From positions 512,650 through 576,649 of the forward strand of contig WTPW01000075.1 of assembly GCA_009809945.1 (NCBI GenBank): a stretch of 64,000 nt of DNA. The letters are read 5' to 3'. Below, piece by piece: positions 11,304 through 23,111 of the stretch (position 1 is its first letter; each line of letters opens with the position of its first letter). The notes under the pieces are model-generated. The model was not told the DNA's origin, searched no databases, and saw only the letters and a list, made by a program, of their open reading frames with translations. This DNA is from Gigaspora margarita. Its lineage: Eukaryota > Glomeromycota > Glomeromycetes > Diversisporales > Gigasporaceae. The translations under genes were made by a program, and so were the position numbers.

Positions 11304-11386
11304 TAAGTAAATACCTTGTAATGGTCATATGATCGCAGGCCAATAAATGTTTAATTTAATAAGTAGTTGTAACATATTTGTACATA

Positions 11387-11730
11387 TAGCAGACCTCCAT
11401 AAATGCATCCCCTCTAAATGCATAACCTCTTTTAAATGCATATGAATTACCTGGCCCATTGATGGGCTTAATAAATAAGTGCATATTCTATATTCTGCAA
11501 ATGCATATCATTTTCTTGGCCTGTCTATATAAATCCCACCGTAAAATGCATATCACGTGACTGCAAGCCAATCAAATCGTGATTACATGTTATGATTCTG
11601 TATATCATATGACTTGTTCAGAAAATTTTATTATATAACTTATATTAGTAAGAGTTCTCTAAATGCAACCCTTCTTAAATGCATGCCTTAGAGTTGGTCC
11701 AAATCATATGCATTTAGAAAGGTCTGACTA
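11387..11730. mobile_element. TA-flanked MITE with TAAATGCAT repeats
   Basis: The ends are TAGCAGACCTCCATAAATGC and, on the other strand, TAGTCAGACCTTTCTAAATGC. They are flanked by TA. The word TAAATGCAT recurs at least six times near the ends. It is about 344 bp and non-coding. Confidence 0.75.
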
Positions 11731-11759
11731 TATTTGAAATTTACTATAGAAAGTTTTAA

Positions 11760-12080
11760 AATGTTTAATAATGAATAACTTTTGATTCATTGGCCCAATT
11801 TGAATGAAACCACTACTAGAGTGTTCATCTCAATAAGAGAATTCTAACAAGTCCAAAATTTTCTAAATCTAAATACAGAATCCTGAGATTTTTAAGGATT
11901 TGTTACTTCAGATGCCTAAGTTGAATCAATTCTTAAACATGTGTAGTGGCACAAATTTTTAATAACCTTGAGAACTTGTGATTTTAGCAATCTTTGACCT
12001 TATTTGAATCATCTCATCATAACATACATTTTGGTAATTGTTTCATCCAAATCAGGTCATTGTCAAACCTTTAGGAATTT
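11760..12080. repeat. Relative of the AGGTAGA-element interior
   Basis: ATTCATTGGCCCAATTTGAA and TTCATCTCAATAAGA follow the same order as ATCCATTGACCCATTTTGAA and TTCATCTCAATAAGACGA inside the element at 63161-63946. It is a diverged fragment of the same repeat family, with a matching return arm (CATTTTGGTAATTG) near 12030. Confidence 0.6.
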
Positions 12081-12194
12081 TTAATAAAAAAAATTAAATA
12101 TGTACAAATATAAATATTGGCCAATCAGGTTTTATAATCTGTATTTAGTTAAAAATTAGGGACTATAATGAGAGTTACTATTAATAAAATTGGT

Positions 12195-12515
12195 AAAGTT
12201 CTCTGGGTCAATAGCATAGTATAAGGGTATAAATCAAAAGATCACTGGTTCAATCCTACTAATGGCAATTTATATTAGCCAGTTAAAGAACTAAAACACC
12301 ACAGGAAAAAGGGACCTGGAACATCTATGGATGGACTTAACAGAGAAGCAGTTATTCATTATAGCTATAAAGCAGGCTATACTATAGGAATTCAGTGATA
12401 TAAAAAGTCATTGTAGAGATGGAAGTTCATAGTAGGAACTCAATAGTGGCAACTTGATACAATAAAAATCCTGGAACACAATAAGTTTGGCAAGGTGTTA
12501 TAAAGAAAAAAATAA
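12195..12515 (+). mobile_element. tRNA-derived SINE
   Basis: The direct repeat AATAAAATTGGT flanks the element (12183-12194 and 12516-12527). The 5' 80 bp is tRNA-like: an A-box-like TAGCATAGTATAAGG (about 12213) and a B-box GGTTCAATCC (about 12248). That pair is the internal RNA polymerase III promoter of a SINE. The 3' end is A-rich (AAAAAAATAAAATA). It has no ORF. The body is unrelated by eye to the longer tRNA-headed element at 49417. Confidence 0.82.
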
Positions 12516-12799
12516 AATAAAATTGGTGAAAAATTAAATTTTATAGTAATAGTAATTATAATTGATTTGTAACTACAATAATGTTTTTTTACTATGTTTA
12601 AGTCTGTTATACAATATTGGGTGCTTAAAAAGAGGGTGACTATAGAGAAATAACTATATAATTAATAGATATTTATTTATTGATTTAAATTATTTATTAT
12701 TATTAACTTTGTAAATATAATGATCTTAACAAAATTGTTTATTTTATAAAAATTCATATTAGATTAAGATAGATAAATGATAAATTAGAACTTATTAAG

Positions 12800-12938
12800 G
12801 GAATTACTATTTTCACCATGGTATTTTGCTATTTTCACTATAGTTACACAAGATTTTTATTTTAGTATTCAAAATAATAAATCTAATTCTATTTCTATCT
12901 TTAACTTTAATCTAACCCTAACTATAACCTTAAAAGCT
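12800..12938. repeat. Fragment with TTAGGG-like core
   Basis: It contains TCTAACCCTAACTATAACC (about 12911) beside an AT-rich stretch and a CACCATGGT mini-palindrome at the left. It directly abuts the foldback that starts at 12939. It is probably the remnant of another core-bearing MITE. Confidence 0.4.
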
Positions 12939-13640
12939 AATAAGTAAACCTTTTTTGGTTTCTAATTAAAAATTGTAGAGCTTATTTTTCTGATTCTAAT
13001 GGTAATTAAATCATTAAAATTGGCCTAGTTGGCCCCAAGATACATGGAATCAAAGAGGAGAACATAGGGATCTGCAAATTCATAAAAGCTATCAAATAAA
13101 TAATCATGATTTGCACAGAATTTTATTATAATATTTGACTTTGGGTTCTTAAGTAACCTTATTCTTTGGCTCAAAAAAATGCTAGTTCTTAAGACATGTT
13201 TTTATTATTATCTTAATAAAATTTTTTATTACAATAAAAAAATTTCAACATATATAAAAAAAAACAAATATAAAGTATGGAAAATAGTTATCAAATTAAA
13301 AATTGTAATTTGTAAGAATTTTATTATCACTATTGACTTTGGGCTCTTAAGTAAAGTTGTCCTTTGGCGCAAAAAAATGCTAGATTTTTTAAAATATATC
13401 TTATTATTTTCTTAGTAAAATTTTTTACTATAACAAAAAACTTTTCAAAATGTATGTAAAGAAAAATGAATAGTTTGTATAACCATGAATTTGCTAACCC
13501 TTATGTTCTCTTCTTTGATCCCAAGTATCTTGGGATCTACTAAACTGATTTTGATAAATTGACTACTATTAGAATCAGAAAATAAGCTCTATAATTTTTA
13601 ATTAAAAACCAAAGAAGGTTTATTTATTAGTTTTAGAGTT
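12939..13640. mobile_element. Foldback element, about 0.7 kb
   Basis: The left arm (12939-13095) pairs with the right arm (about 13480-13640). Shared phrases include GATTCTAATGGTAATTAAAT against TTACTACTATTAGAATC, and ATGTTCTC-TCTTTGAT. Between the arms a segment of about 140 bp is duplicated directly (13136 and 13337), each copy with CTTTGGG-TCTTAAGTAA and CAAAAAAATGCTAG. The duplicated phrase resembles CTTTGGGCTCTTAAGCAAAG in the 36830-37898 palindrome. Confidence 0.75.
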
Positions 13641-13649
13641 AGAACAGTA

Positions 13650-14440
13650 TTTATTTATCACATGATTATCATATGATAAAATGATACCTGATCTTTAAAT
13701 ATATGTTTTTTGTTAAATATTTAACCAATTTTAATAATTTTATTACTGGTAGAATCAGAAAAGTCTATTCTACAAACTTTAATTTAGAAGTAAAATAATT
13801 AACTTAATAAAATTTTTTAAAATAGTAAAAATAAAAAATTTACCATTGAGATTATATGAAAATGATTTGCATATACTCTGTTCTTAATTAAATATTAATA
13901 CAATAAACTGCATAGCCTTATAATTATCTCTTTTTGTTATTTATGCCATAGTTCATAATAGTAAGAACATATGTGTGCTATATCTTTTCTATTTTAGAAA
14001 GTATTATAGCCAGTAAATTTTGTAACAGAATTCTTTAAATAATAAAAAAAAGTCATAATGCAACTTCAAATTTGATTATATACTTTGTATACTACAAAAA
14101 TAATAAAGTTTACAATAAAATTTTTAATAGTTATAAATAGTATAAGATTTGTGGCATAAATGCACTACCTTTGCACTAGTTGTAATACAAATAATAAGTG
14201 TAAAAAGCATTTTATTATAAAGATATTTAATTTCTGTTTGTAGTAAATGTAATAATTTGATTGGCTAATATACAATAAAGTTACTATTTTTAGTTTGTTG
14301 TACTAATGATCTATATCTTGCAGCTATGCTGTTATTTTTTTATAATGTAGATCACATGAAATACCTATACTTAAAGGTCTTTCTTTAGCAACTTCATAGA
14401 ATTTTGCTTCCTAAAAAAACAATAGCAATTCATTAACTAA
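13650..14440. other. Spacer with one degraded foldback arm
   Basis: Around 13735-13795 a phrase (TTACTGGTAGAATCAGAAAAG) echoes the arm of the preceding foldback. Nothing else was recognised. Confidence 0.4.
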
Positions 14441-16107
14441 TATAGTTTCAAACTAGTCATCATTAGACGATTTTATAAACAAAAAGTCATCTTTACTTTC
14501 TTAAAACAAAAAAAAATTGCAAATCATATTTTAGCTTGGATCATAGATGGCCTTCAACCATTTAATGCTACTATGAATAACTGCTTTCAAAATCTTATTC
14601 TTAATATGAGCCAAGATTCAAGTTTCTATATTATGATTAACTAAAAAAAAATTAATGCAATTAGTGTTATTTGCTAAATGACAGCTTAAAGTTCTATTGC
14701 AAACAATAATAAATACCTTCTATTTTAAACAGATCTATAATCTCAAGCATATCAACCTTATATTGCCATAACTATTCATTGGATTACCCAGAATTTTCTT
14801 TATAACAAGCCCTTTATACAATCCAAAGTTCAATTACCTACATACTAGTAATTGAATTGAAAACTTTGAAAACTTTGGCTGACAACTTTTTAACAATTGA
14901 GAAATAAATTATAAACTTTTGGTGCATCGACTGATAATGCCTTTGCAATAATTAAAGCAATAGAGCAACTTGGCATTGAGCATGTAGGTATAAAAATTTA
15001 TCAAATATTAATCACTATATAATCTATTAATTAAATATTAATCTTTTACAGCTATTATTATAAATTCTAGAATGACTAATAAAGATTAATTTATGGGGTT
15101 CTCAAGCACCTTGATTGATGGATTAAAAGCAAATTTTAATTGAATAAACTGAGCAAATTGGTTAGTTTATTTGATTACTGACTAATTAAAAATTTGCATC
15201 AGATTAGTAATGCCACCAAAATTGATTTTTGAAAAAGGCCTATTTTATCTTCATTAGAGAAAATTAAAAAAAATTTTATAAGAAAGAGCAATAAAATTTA
15301 TATAGATATGTTCTTTATAATTTCATCTATTTAGAAAAAGTATCAAATAATTTCATCTTTCAAGTAAAATAGATCAAAAACAATTTTGTCTTCAAATTTT
15401 AATTTTGGGCTTGAGAACCCAAAATAATTTCATTCTCATGTATACATCTGATTCATTAATTGAAGTGCTTGAAATCCCTTTAACCAAATTTGATAAGTTT
15501 TTGAATTGGTATTATTAGAATCAGATTTTTAGCATTATAGTCATTCAATAATACTGAATTCAAAACTTATTGAATTCAACTAATAGATTTTTATTAGTAG
15601 CCCAGAATTTATAAAAATAGCTGTAATAAAAATTACATAAAATTTTATTATATAAAAACTATATAATATTATAGAAAATTACTACTTATTGCTAGTGGTA
15701 ATCATTACCAGTCAAACTCTTTCTGTCGATCAATTGTACCAAATTTCTGCTAAGGCTTTTTGGTGCATTTTACAAAAATTCTTGTTAAGATACATACTCA
15801 AACTTCATAGAAACAAAGGAAGTTCACATAAATTTACTACAAGGTTCATAAGACCAAAACTTAAAGGAAACTATATTTTTAGAAATAAAACGATAAAACA
15901 GTTTTTTGGAAAATTTGCTCGTACAAAAAGTGGGCATTTGCATTTACCCCAGTCTGCAGATCACTCATCACAACAATAATCAGATCAAAACAAACAAACA
16001 AACCTTTTTGGGAGATACAACCAAATTTAGACGTATAAACATACATATACGTCATTACAATACATATTATAAACAACAAACAATAGGCATTTGTCACGTG
16101 TTTACAG

Positions 16108-16287
16108 AGGACCCCGAAATATACATAGATAGGTCAGGTTAATTATAGGGTTACTAAAAAAGGAAAGATCAGCAGAAAAACTTCAAAAATAAGCAAAAAA
16201 ATTACTATAAATGAAAAAGATCTGCATAAAAAACCTCAAAAATAAGCAAACTTATACCTGACCTATCTATGTATATTTCGGGGTCCT
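16108..16287. mobile_element. 180-bp MITE, AGGACCCC family copy 1
   Basis: The TSD GTTTACAG is at 16100-16107 and 16288-16295. TIRs start AGGACCCCGAAATATACATA and are identical over about 30 bp at both ends. It is exactly 180 bp, the same as copy 2 at 57745-57924. It lies in the LINE leader. The perfect TIRs and TSD indicate a younger insertion than the decayed LINE coding region. Confidence 0.93.
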
Positions 16288-16521
16288 GTTTACAGTTTGA
16301 CCATTAGAAGTTAGTTCAACACACTTGATAGAAAGATCTAGAAAACAGAACCTAGAAATAGAAAAACTAGGAACATACAGAAATATTTTGCGAGTTCAGT
16401 GGCTAAGGTACGACAACAACTACAAGTGGTGGCACAGGATATATCACCAAAAGACTGAAATATAGCAAAATGGCTAGGATTAAATAATCAAGTTTTTGCA
16501 GTCTGCTTAATTAGGAATATA

Positions 16522-17781
16522 ATGAAAACATATGACAGAATAGAGTATAAAATAAAGAAAAAAATAGAAATTTGTAAGGAAGAGGAAGTCCTTGTCAATG
16601 GATTAGATTTTAAGCAAAAGGAGAAAGAGAAAATTGAGGAAAATAAAGAAGTTCTAATCATAACGGAATGCAGTGTACCAGATTATGGTACTGAAGAAAT
16701 TAAAGACAAGATAATACAGGCGAAGGTTGCGGAGCTTGCAAAACAAGACGATTTAATAGAGAGAATTATTGCAACTATTAAACAAATGGAAGTTCATAGC
16801 AAAGTGGAAGTAGATATAAACACAAACAATAAGACAGAGGTAGTAGACAAAACCAGTAATGAATTTGTTAAAGTAGAAGATATAAGTAGCTCTATCTGGG
16901 CACAAGCATCAAAAAGTTCACAAAGTACAGTCTCGTATAAAAGGAAAGAAAAGTTGGGTTTGATACTATGGGATGTACCAACATATACAAGAGCAATACA
17001 TATTAAAAAAGCGTTAAGCTTTTATGGAAAGGTATTAATTCATGAAGTAATAACAGCAGGAAAATCTAAAGCATTGTATATTGAGTTGGAACCAAAAGAT
17101 AATAGAAAAGCTTCTTTTTTACAATCAGCATGGGCAGTTCACTTCGAAAAGGGCAAGATGCTTAGATTAACTCAAGGCAGGTTCGACAGGGAAACCCTAG
17201 TAGAAAGAAGCAAATTTAAGGCAATTTTAAAGAATGTGCCTAAGTCAACTATTGAGTCAGCTCTTTTACGTCAGCTAAAATCATGCAAAGCAAAGGCAGT
17301 ATATGTTTCACATAATTGTAATGGAAATCAAAGAGGAACAGCAAGCATCTATTTTGGGTCAAAGGAGGATTTGGACAATGCGCTTAGTAGTACAGTATGG
17401 TATTATAATACTAAATTGGAATGGATAAATGGAAGAGGTTTTCTTAATCAAGGAGTACAGAGGGCTGAGATATATGCAGAAGCAAGTAATAATAAGGAGC
17501 CCAAAAGTGCTGAAGAAAGCAATTATAGCAGGAAAAAAGGCAAAGAAAGGTTTGTTACGTCGAATCAGCCACAAGGAAACCACATACATAAACTTGTGGA
17601 TCAAAAGTATGAACCAAAAAAGAAAAGCAATAATACGCGCTATGAAGGAAAAGAAAATCAAAATTGTAATATAATGGTAACTAATGAGGTGACAAACAAC
17701 AGCATACTTAAAGAAATCCTACAAAGATTAGACAATATTGAAAGGAGGCATATAGGAGCAATAGCTCTGAATCGCTCCTAA
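16522..17781 (+). CDS. LINE ORF1 nucleic-acid-binding protein
   Basis: This is a 419-residue frame. The first 100 or so residues are charged and lysine/glutamate-rich. Two RRM-like modules follow: about residues 145-200 (LGLILWDVPTYTRAIHIKKA) and about 232-292 (FKAILKNVPKSTIESALLRQ). A basic, low-complexity tail and a short predicted helix (EILQRLDNIERRHIG) come last. ORF1 proteins of this kind bind the element's RNA in the cytoplasm and carry it to the target. No CCHC knuckle is seen. In the same frame upstream, separated by one TGA at 16456-16458, the sequence reads VAKVRQQLQVVAQDISPKD and FAVCLIRNI. The natural start was therefore probably earlier, and the ATG used here is the first after that stop. 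ORF2 begins directly after the stop codon, apparently in another frame. Confidence 0.8.
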   Translation: MKTYDRIEYKIKKKIEICKEEEVLVNGLDFKQKEKEKIEENKEVLIITECSVPDYGTEEIKDKIIQAKVAELAKQDDLIERIIATIKQMEVHSKVEVDINTNNKTEVVDKTSNEFVKVEDISSSIWAQASKSSQSTVSYKRKEKLGLILWDVPTYTRAIHIKKALSFYGKVLIHEVITAGKSKALYIELEPKDNRKASFLQSAWAVHFEKGKMLRLTQGRFDRETLVERSKFKAILKNVPKSTIESALLRQLKSCKAKAVYVSHNCNGNQRGTASIYFGSKEDLDNALSSTVWYYNTKLEWINGRGFLNQGVQRAEIYAEASNNKEPKSAEESNYSRKKGKERFVTSNQPQGNHIHKLVDQKYEPKKKSNNTRYEGKENQNCNIMVTNEVTNNSILKEILQRLDNIERRHIGAIALNRS

Positions 17782-20700
17782 CAGGTGCCCCAGTTGTAAT
17801 AAAGAAAGTAGCAGCACCTCTAGCAGTAGTAGGTGCTGCACACACAAGGGAATCAGGGAAAAAATCTAAAAATAAAAATATTACTATAGCCGCGCATAAT
17901 ATTAATGGCCTCAAAACTTTTAATCATAAACTCGATTCCTTACTGCATTTTGCAAACAAAGATGCATATAATATAATAGGGATAGCAGAAAAAACTTACA
18001 AGAAAGAGAGACCAAGTTTCTTTTGAAGGATGAAACAGGATTTAAGGGTTTTTGGTCAAGTGCAAAATCTGGAAAACACAAGAGTTCAGGAGTAGGAATT
18101 TTAGTAGATAAGGATCTAGAAAGACATATTGGGAGAGTCGAGAGAATTAACAGTAATATTTTGGCAGTTTATTTTTACTTAAAGGGACTAAAATTGTTGG
18201 TTATAATGGTATATATACCTCCAAATAGTGAAAACATGGCCCATGAAGCACCAGAGTTAATACAGAAGAAAATAGAAGAGTGGCAAAGAGAGTTTTATAT
18301 AGTGCTCATGGGGGATTTCAATCATATTGTGAATCCAGTAATAGACAAACAACCCAGTACTAAAATTTGTAAGAAATTGAGGCTATATATATGGCTAAGA
18401 TCTCAAAATTTTATAGACACTTATAGGTGCTAGAATCGGGAAAGCAGAAAGTTTACTTGGAGTAATGGGAGCACAGCAACCCAGATCGATCAAATCTGGG
18501 TATCAGAAAATCTGAAAGACAGGGTAGAGAAAGCAGAGATTGAAGAAATGGAAACTATAACAGGAAGTGACCACAGTTTGGTTCTTTTACAACTGAGATT
18601 GGGTAGTAGTTTTAGTCAAATTAAGGAGTGCGCTTTGGAAGAAAAGCAGACAACCAGGCTCATATAGAATTTGGATATGGCATCAAAGGAGAATTGAGAA
18701 GAATACAAGTCAAGTCTCTGGAAGTGGTTACATACACAAGTTCCAAGATTCCTCTGTAGCCAAGACGCAGAGGAAATTAAAAAAGGATTGAGTGACGGAA
18801 ATGAACAAATTGATAAAATCTGGGATATAATAGAAAAGGCAATCATCAGATCAGGAGAAAGCTCACTCCCAAACAAAGTAGTCAAAATACCAAAAAAGCA
18901 ATTAGTGCCAAATAGAAAAAAGCACAGATCTAAAGCGTAAATGAGCTTGGGCTGGCTTATTAGTGAGATTAGAAAAGCTGATCACGGTGTGCAGAGTCTG
19001 TTGGTAGAAAAGTGGAACCAAAGACTGAAAATAATTAATCGTCAAGCTGAATGTAACATTAGTATAATCGAGTTAACTTTATTGCAAAGTTGGATAGAAA
19101 GCGCAATTCTTTGGTAGAAAGCTATAGGGAACAGAATCTCAGAGGAGAGTCAGAAACCAAAAGAAAAAGAAATCAAGAGGTATATAAAAAGGTGAAGCGA
19201 GATGATTATAAAGGAACAAAGGATGATGTTGGCAAGTTTATTGGAAAAACCACTTAATAAGATCAGGCTAGACAGAGTTTTAGTCAAAGAAGATTTGGAA
19301 TACAGACTTGTAGTAGCCCCTTCCGAGGTTTTACTAGATACAAAAGAACATTTCAAAGGGCAGTTCAGAGAAAGATGTCCAAAGATAGAATGTATGACTG
19401 AGAATTGGAAAGCAGTATACAGCCCAGTAAATGAAGTACAGGAAAACTGGTATGACTCAACTCTAGATTTGGTGAAGTTAGAAGAATGGCAAAATATGTT
19501 AAAAAAAGTTAAAGCAGAATCAGCAACGGGTATATCGAACATTGTTTATCCCTTAATTGTGCAAGCAGATATAAAAACCCAGATAATTTTTGTGAATTTT
19601 GCCAACTTGTGTCTATTCTCTGGAACCATTTCGAGTAAATGGAAGGTGGCACAAATTTACACAATACCTAAAGGAAAGGACTGGAATTATGAGCTAAACA
19701 AAGTGCGTCCAATAGCTCTGCTAGATATATTTCAGAAGTGTGTAAGTAGAATCTTAACAAAACGGTTGAGCAGAATAATTAAAGACAAGAATATTCTAAG
19801 GAGCCCAAATTTTGCTGGGTTACCAGAGGACTCAACTGAGGATCTGATATTTATGTTAAGCATGCTCATCGAGGAGGCAGAAGAAAAAGGATGTGAAATG
19901 TGGCTGCTGTTTCAAAATATGAAAAAAGCATTTGATTCCGTTAGTTTAGAAATGCTGAATCTTGCACTAAGAAGAATCAAAATTCCAGAAATATTGCAAA
20001 AATTTATTATCAACCTTTTTATAAATAGACGTATGCGAATTATAACACATTTTGGTTTAACAGAAGAATTTTGTGTGGGTAATGGCATAGTCAGGGTGAA
20101 GTAATTTCGCCACTCGTATAGAGGATCTTCTATGATCCCTTGCTATGTAGAATCCAGAATGATACTTCACTTGGCTATATAGCAAGTGCTACAGATTTCT
20201 CATCAAACGGGCTGCATAGAACAAATATCGAAGTAAGGCAGGCAGTCTTGGCATATGCCGATGATACTACGTGGATTGCTAGTTCTAAAGACCAATTAGA
20301 AAATATAGTTAGACTAGCCTAACAGTTCTTCCACTTCAGTGATATTGAGATCAATGGTACTAAGTCCAAACTGGCAGTAATTAATCTGAGAATTCCTTAT
20401 AAGGATAGGTTGATAAACTTCAGTGGTACAAAAATATTAGCTAAGCACAAACTGAGCAATATTAAGTTTTTGGAAGTCTTGTTGCACAGAGAAAGTGAGG
20501 CTTCGAGTGTAAAGAAGAAACTTAAGGGAATAGTAGGGCTTTTTATACAAAAGCTTAAAAACAAGAAAACAACGGCAAGTCAGATGGTATACATAAACAA
20601 TTAGGTTCTGTTGCCTAAATTAGAATATATGCTGCAGGCAACAGTGTGTTCAGAAATTGAACTAGAAAGAATACATCAACCTTTTTTGAGACTTTTGAAA

Positions 20701-23111
20701 AGGAAATTGGGCATAGTACAAACAGCCCCTAATAGTTTATTAGTGCAGGGTGGTGTTTTCAGAGTGAAGCTTTTAGCTGATATATTAGTGGCAAGACAAA
20801 CTACTACTCTTCTTAAATGATCGAATGGGTGTAACAACCTTGAGAAGTTAATTGAACTAATAATTGCCCAAGGTGCATTAGATGCAGGGTTAACCCAGGA
20901 TCCTCGTGCAGTTGATTTCAAGCCCAGTAGACTCAAAATATGGAAGAACAATATAATTTGTAGTACTATCGAGAAATGCAAAATGCATGACTTGTATTTT
21001 CAAATGCAAGTAAACAAAAAGCTTGTTCAGATGATACGTTGGCAATTAGAGATTTATTGGAGAATGGAGATGCCAAACGAGTTCTAAAAGGGCATCAGGA
21101 GTTAGAAATATTTTATTTGAACCAGTTGATAACCTATGAAGGAATGTCGCTTATAACATAGCAGCAACTCAAGAGACTGCGAAGAAAGAGTACAAAGGGC
21201 CCTAAGGCTAAATGGTTTAGACATATCGAAGATAAAGTGATGTATGAGCTATTATCCAGAAGGTTAAAGAACATTTTCTTGACAAAAAGACTGAATAACA
21301 TGGCTTTAATGACAAAGCTAAAGCCTTTAAGAAGCAACGGAAGATTCAAAGACTGTATCATTTACAAGAAGGAAAATTACTCAGATGAGGAACTTCTCAT
21401 AGATCGAGTTAGTAAGATAATGAAAACAAGACTCATAGTAGACTACTGGTTAGTGGAGGATAACTGTAGCAAGGGGTCTTTACTTAGAAGATGTTCAGAT
21501 TGCCAACTATCACTCAAGGGAGAAGATAATGAAAATGGATGTATTATAAAAGTTAACAACAAAGAGATTTTAGGAAGATTAGAAGGGGTAGTAAGAAGGG
21601 ATCAAAAATGGTTAATAGAGANACCNATAGTTTTACAAANGAGATCNATTNNNNNAANAGCAAGTACAGAAAGCTATATTGCAGAGTCAATTTTTATAGA
21701 ACCCATTGAGATAGTATTAATTAGAAATTTAGAATTAGGTAGTTTTTAGAAAAAATGTTAATAGATTTAGTAAGAGTTAATTTGCAGAAGTAGGGTTTTT
21801 GTTTTGTTTTTTACACAGACGGATCATGGTATCAGAAGGTCAAAGCAGGAAAGGACAAGATGGGAGCAGCTTGGGTACAAGTTGAGGAGGATGAGGATTG
21901 TGCAGTAGCAACAGGCAAAGTTAGAATAGAGTACTGGCCATCGTCAACTAGACCCGAGTTAGTCGCAATCTTAGGTGCACTCTTAACAACAAATCAAAGT
22001 CCAAGGTAATTATTAAAACGGATAGTGAAGCAGCGATAAACTCAATTAATAGGGCACTATCAAATAGAAGTTTTAAAGACATTTTAAAAGTCAAAAATAG
22101 AGTGATTCTGGACAAGATTGTAGAAATAATAATAGTAAGGGTCTTATTATTAGTATGTGTAAAGCCAAGGCTCATGCGGGGGTTAGATGGAATGAGTTTG
22201 TGGACCAGTTAGCAAAAAAAGCAACTTTGCTGAACGATTTGTGGCTTTGGCCAATTAGTAGACAAACACGTTGGAACACAGTGCTTACATGGAACCAAAT
22301 CCAGATAGAGATGCCCCTGAGAAAATTTATTGTAGAGCTTAAGCGTAAATTCGCGGAAGGAAATTGGTTCTTATCAAAGAAAAATCCAGGTCATGACCAC
22401 AAAAACTTGAAAAATAACCTCATTTGGACCTTTAGTTGGGCAAGATTTAAAGAAATGAGTGGTCAGAATTGCACATCTATCAGAAAAAGTACCTCACTCA
22501 CTACAAGAGTCAAGGGCTTCGCTAACTTATTACCAACGCTACAGGAGTTACATATTAGAAGACCAGATTTGTACACTTCTCCAAACTGCATACTCTGTAA
22601 AAGCAATGAAAAAGAAAGTATAAATCATTTAATAGAATGCAACTTTTTCGTAGAAGATTGGAAAGTTGCAATAGATATGGGTATAAATGCAGTATGGAAG
22701 GTTTTGAAAAAGCCATACAGGGTAGAGCTGTGCCCGTATTATTTGAAAAATCTCATTTTCAAAGAGTCCAAAGAAGAACAGAATCACATGTTACAAGATC
22801 TAGTACACGGTTTGGTCAAAAAATTAGCGTTTGATAGAGTGCAGTCTGAAATTTCCAGTCCAAGGGTGACAGCAAACATTTTTGAAGGATTAATCTTTAT
22901 ACTCCAAGAGTGTTTCTATCAGTATATATGGAAAAGAAGATGTGAACTAGTCGCCAAATGGGAAAAGGCTCAGGGAATAAGTAGATCTTGCAAGCGTAAG
23001 AGGCTGAGAGAAATGTTGACCAAGAGAATAGTTTTGAGGCCACAGGAAGAAGTCCTTCTACGCTCAACTCAGGTCATAAAAAGCAAGCCTCAGAAGAACA
23101 AGCAAAAGTAG
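17782..23111 (+). pseudogene. LINE ORF2: endonuclease, reverse transcriptase, RNase H
   Basis: Domains follow in order. The APE endonuclease begins near 17876 (ITIAAHNINGLKTF), with MGDFNH at about 18305 and GSDHS at 18562. The reverse transcriptase spans about 19200-20830, with FQNMKKAFDSV at 19910 (motif A) and AYADDTTW at 20251 (motif C). RNase H shows TDGSW at 21815, RPELVAIL at 21949, KTDSEAA near 22015 and AHAGVRWNEFVDQLA at 22170. The CCHC finger CILCKSNEKESINHLIEC is at 22587. Frames change near 18020 and 20090 and elsewhere, and there are many stops. The first aspartate of motif A is asparagine here, while YADD is intact. Ambiguous bases lie at 21622-21658. It would nick DNA and copy element RNA onto the nick, but is clearly inactive. 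Confidence 0.9.

Noticed and set aside
15689-15979. 96-codon frame as an additional LINE ORF
   Set aside because: Its ATG lies upstream of the TSD, outside the element, and the product has no recognisable features.
17359-17661. Hydrophobic minus-strand frame within ORF1
   Set aside because: It is the antisense shadow of a lysine-rich part of ORF1.
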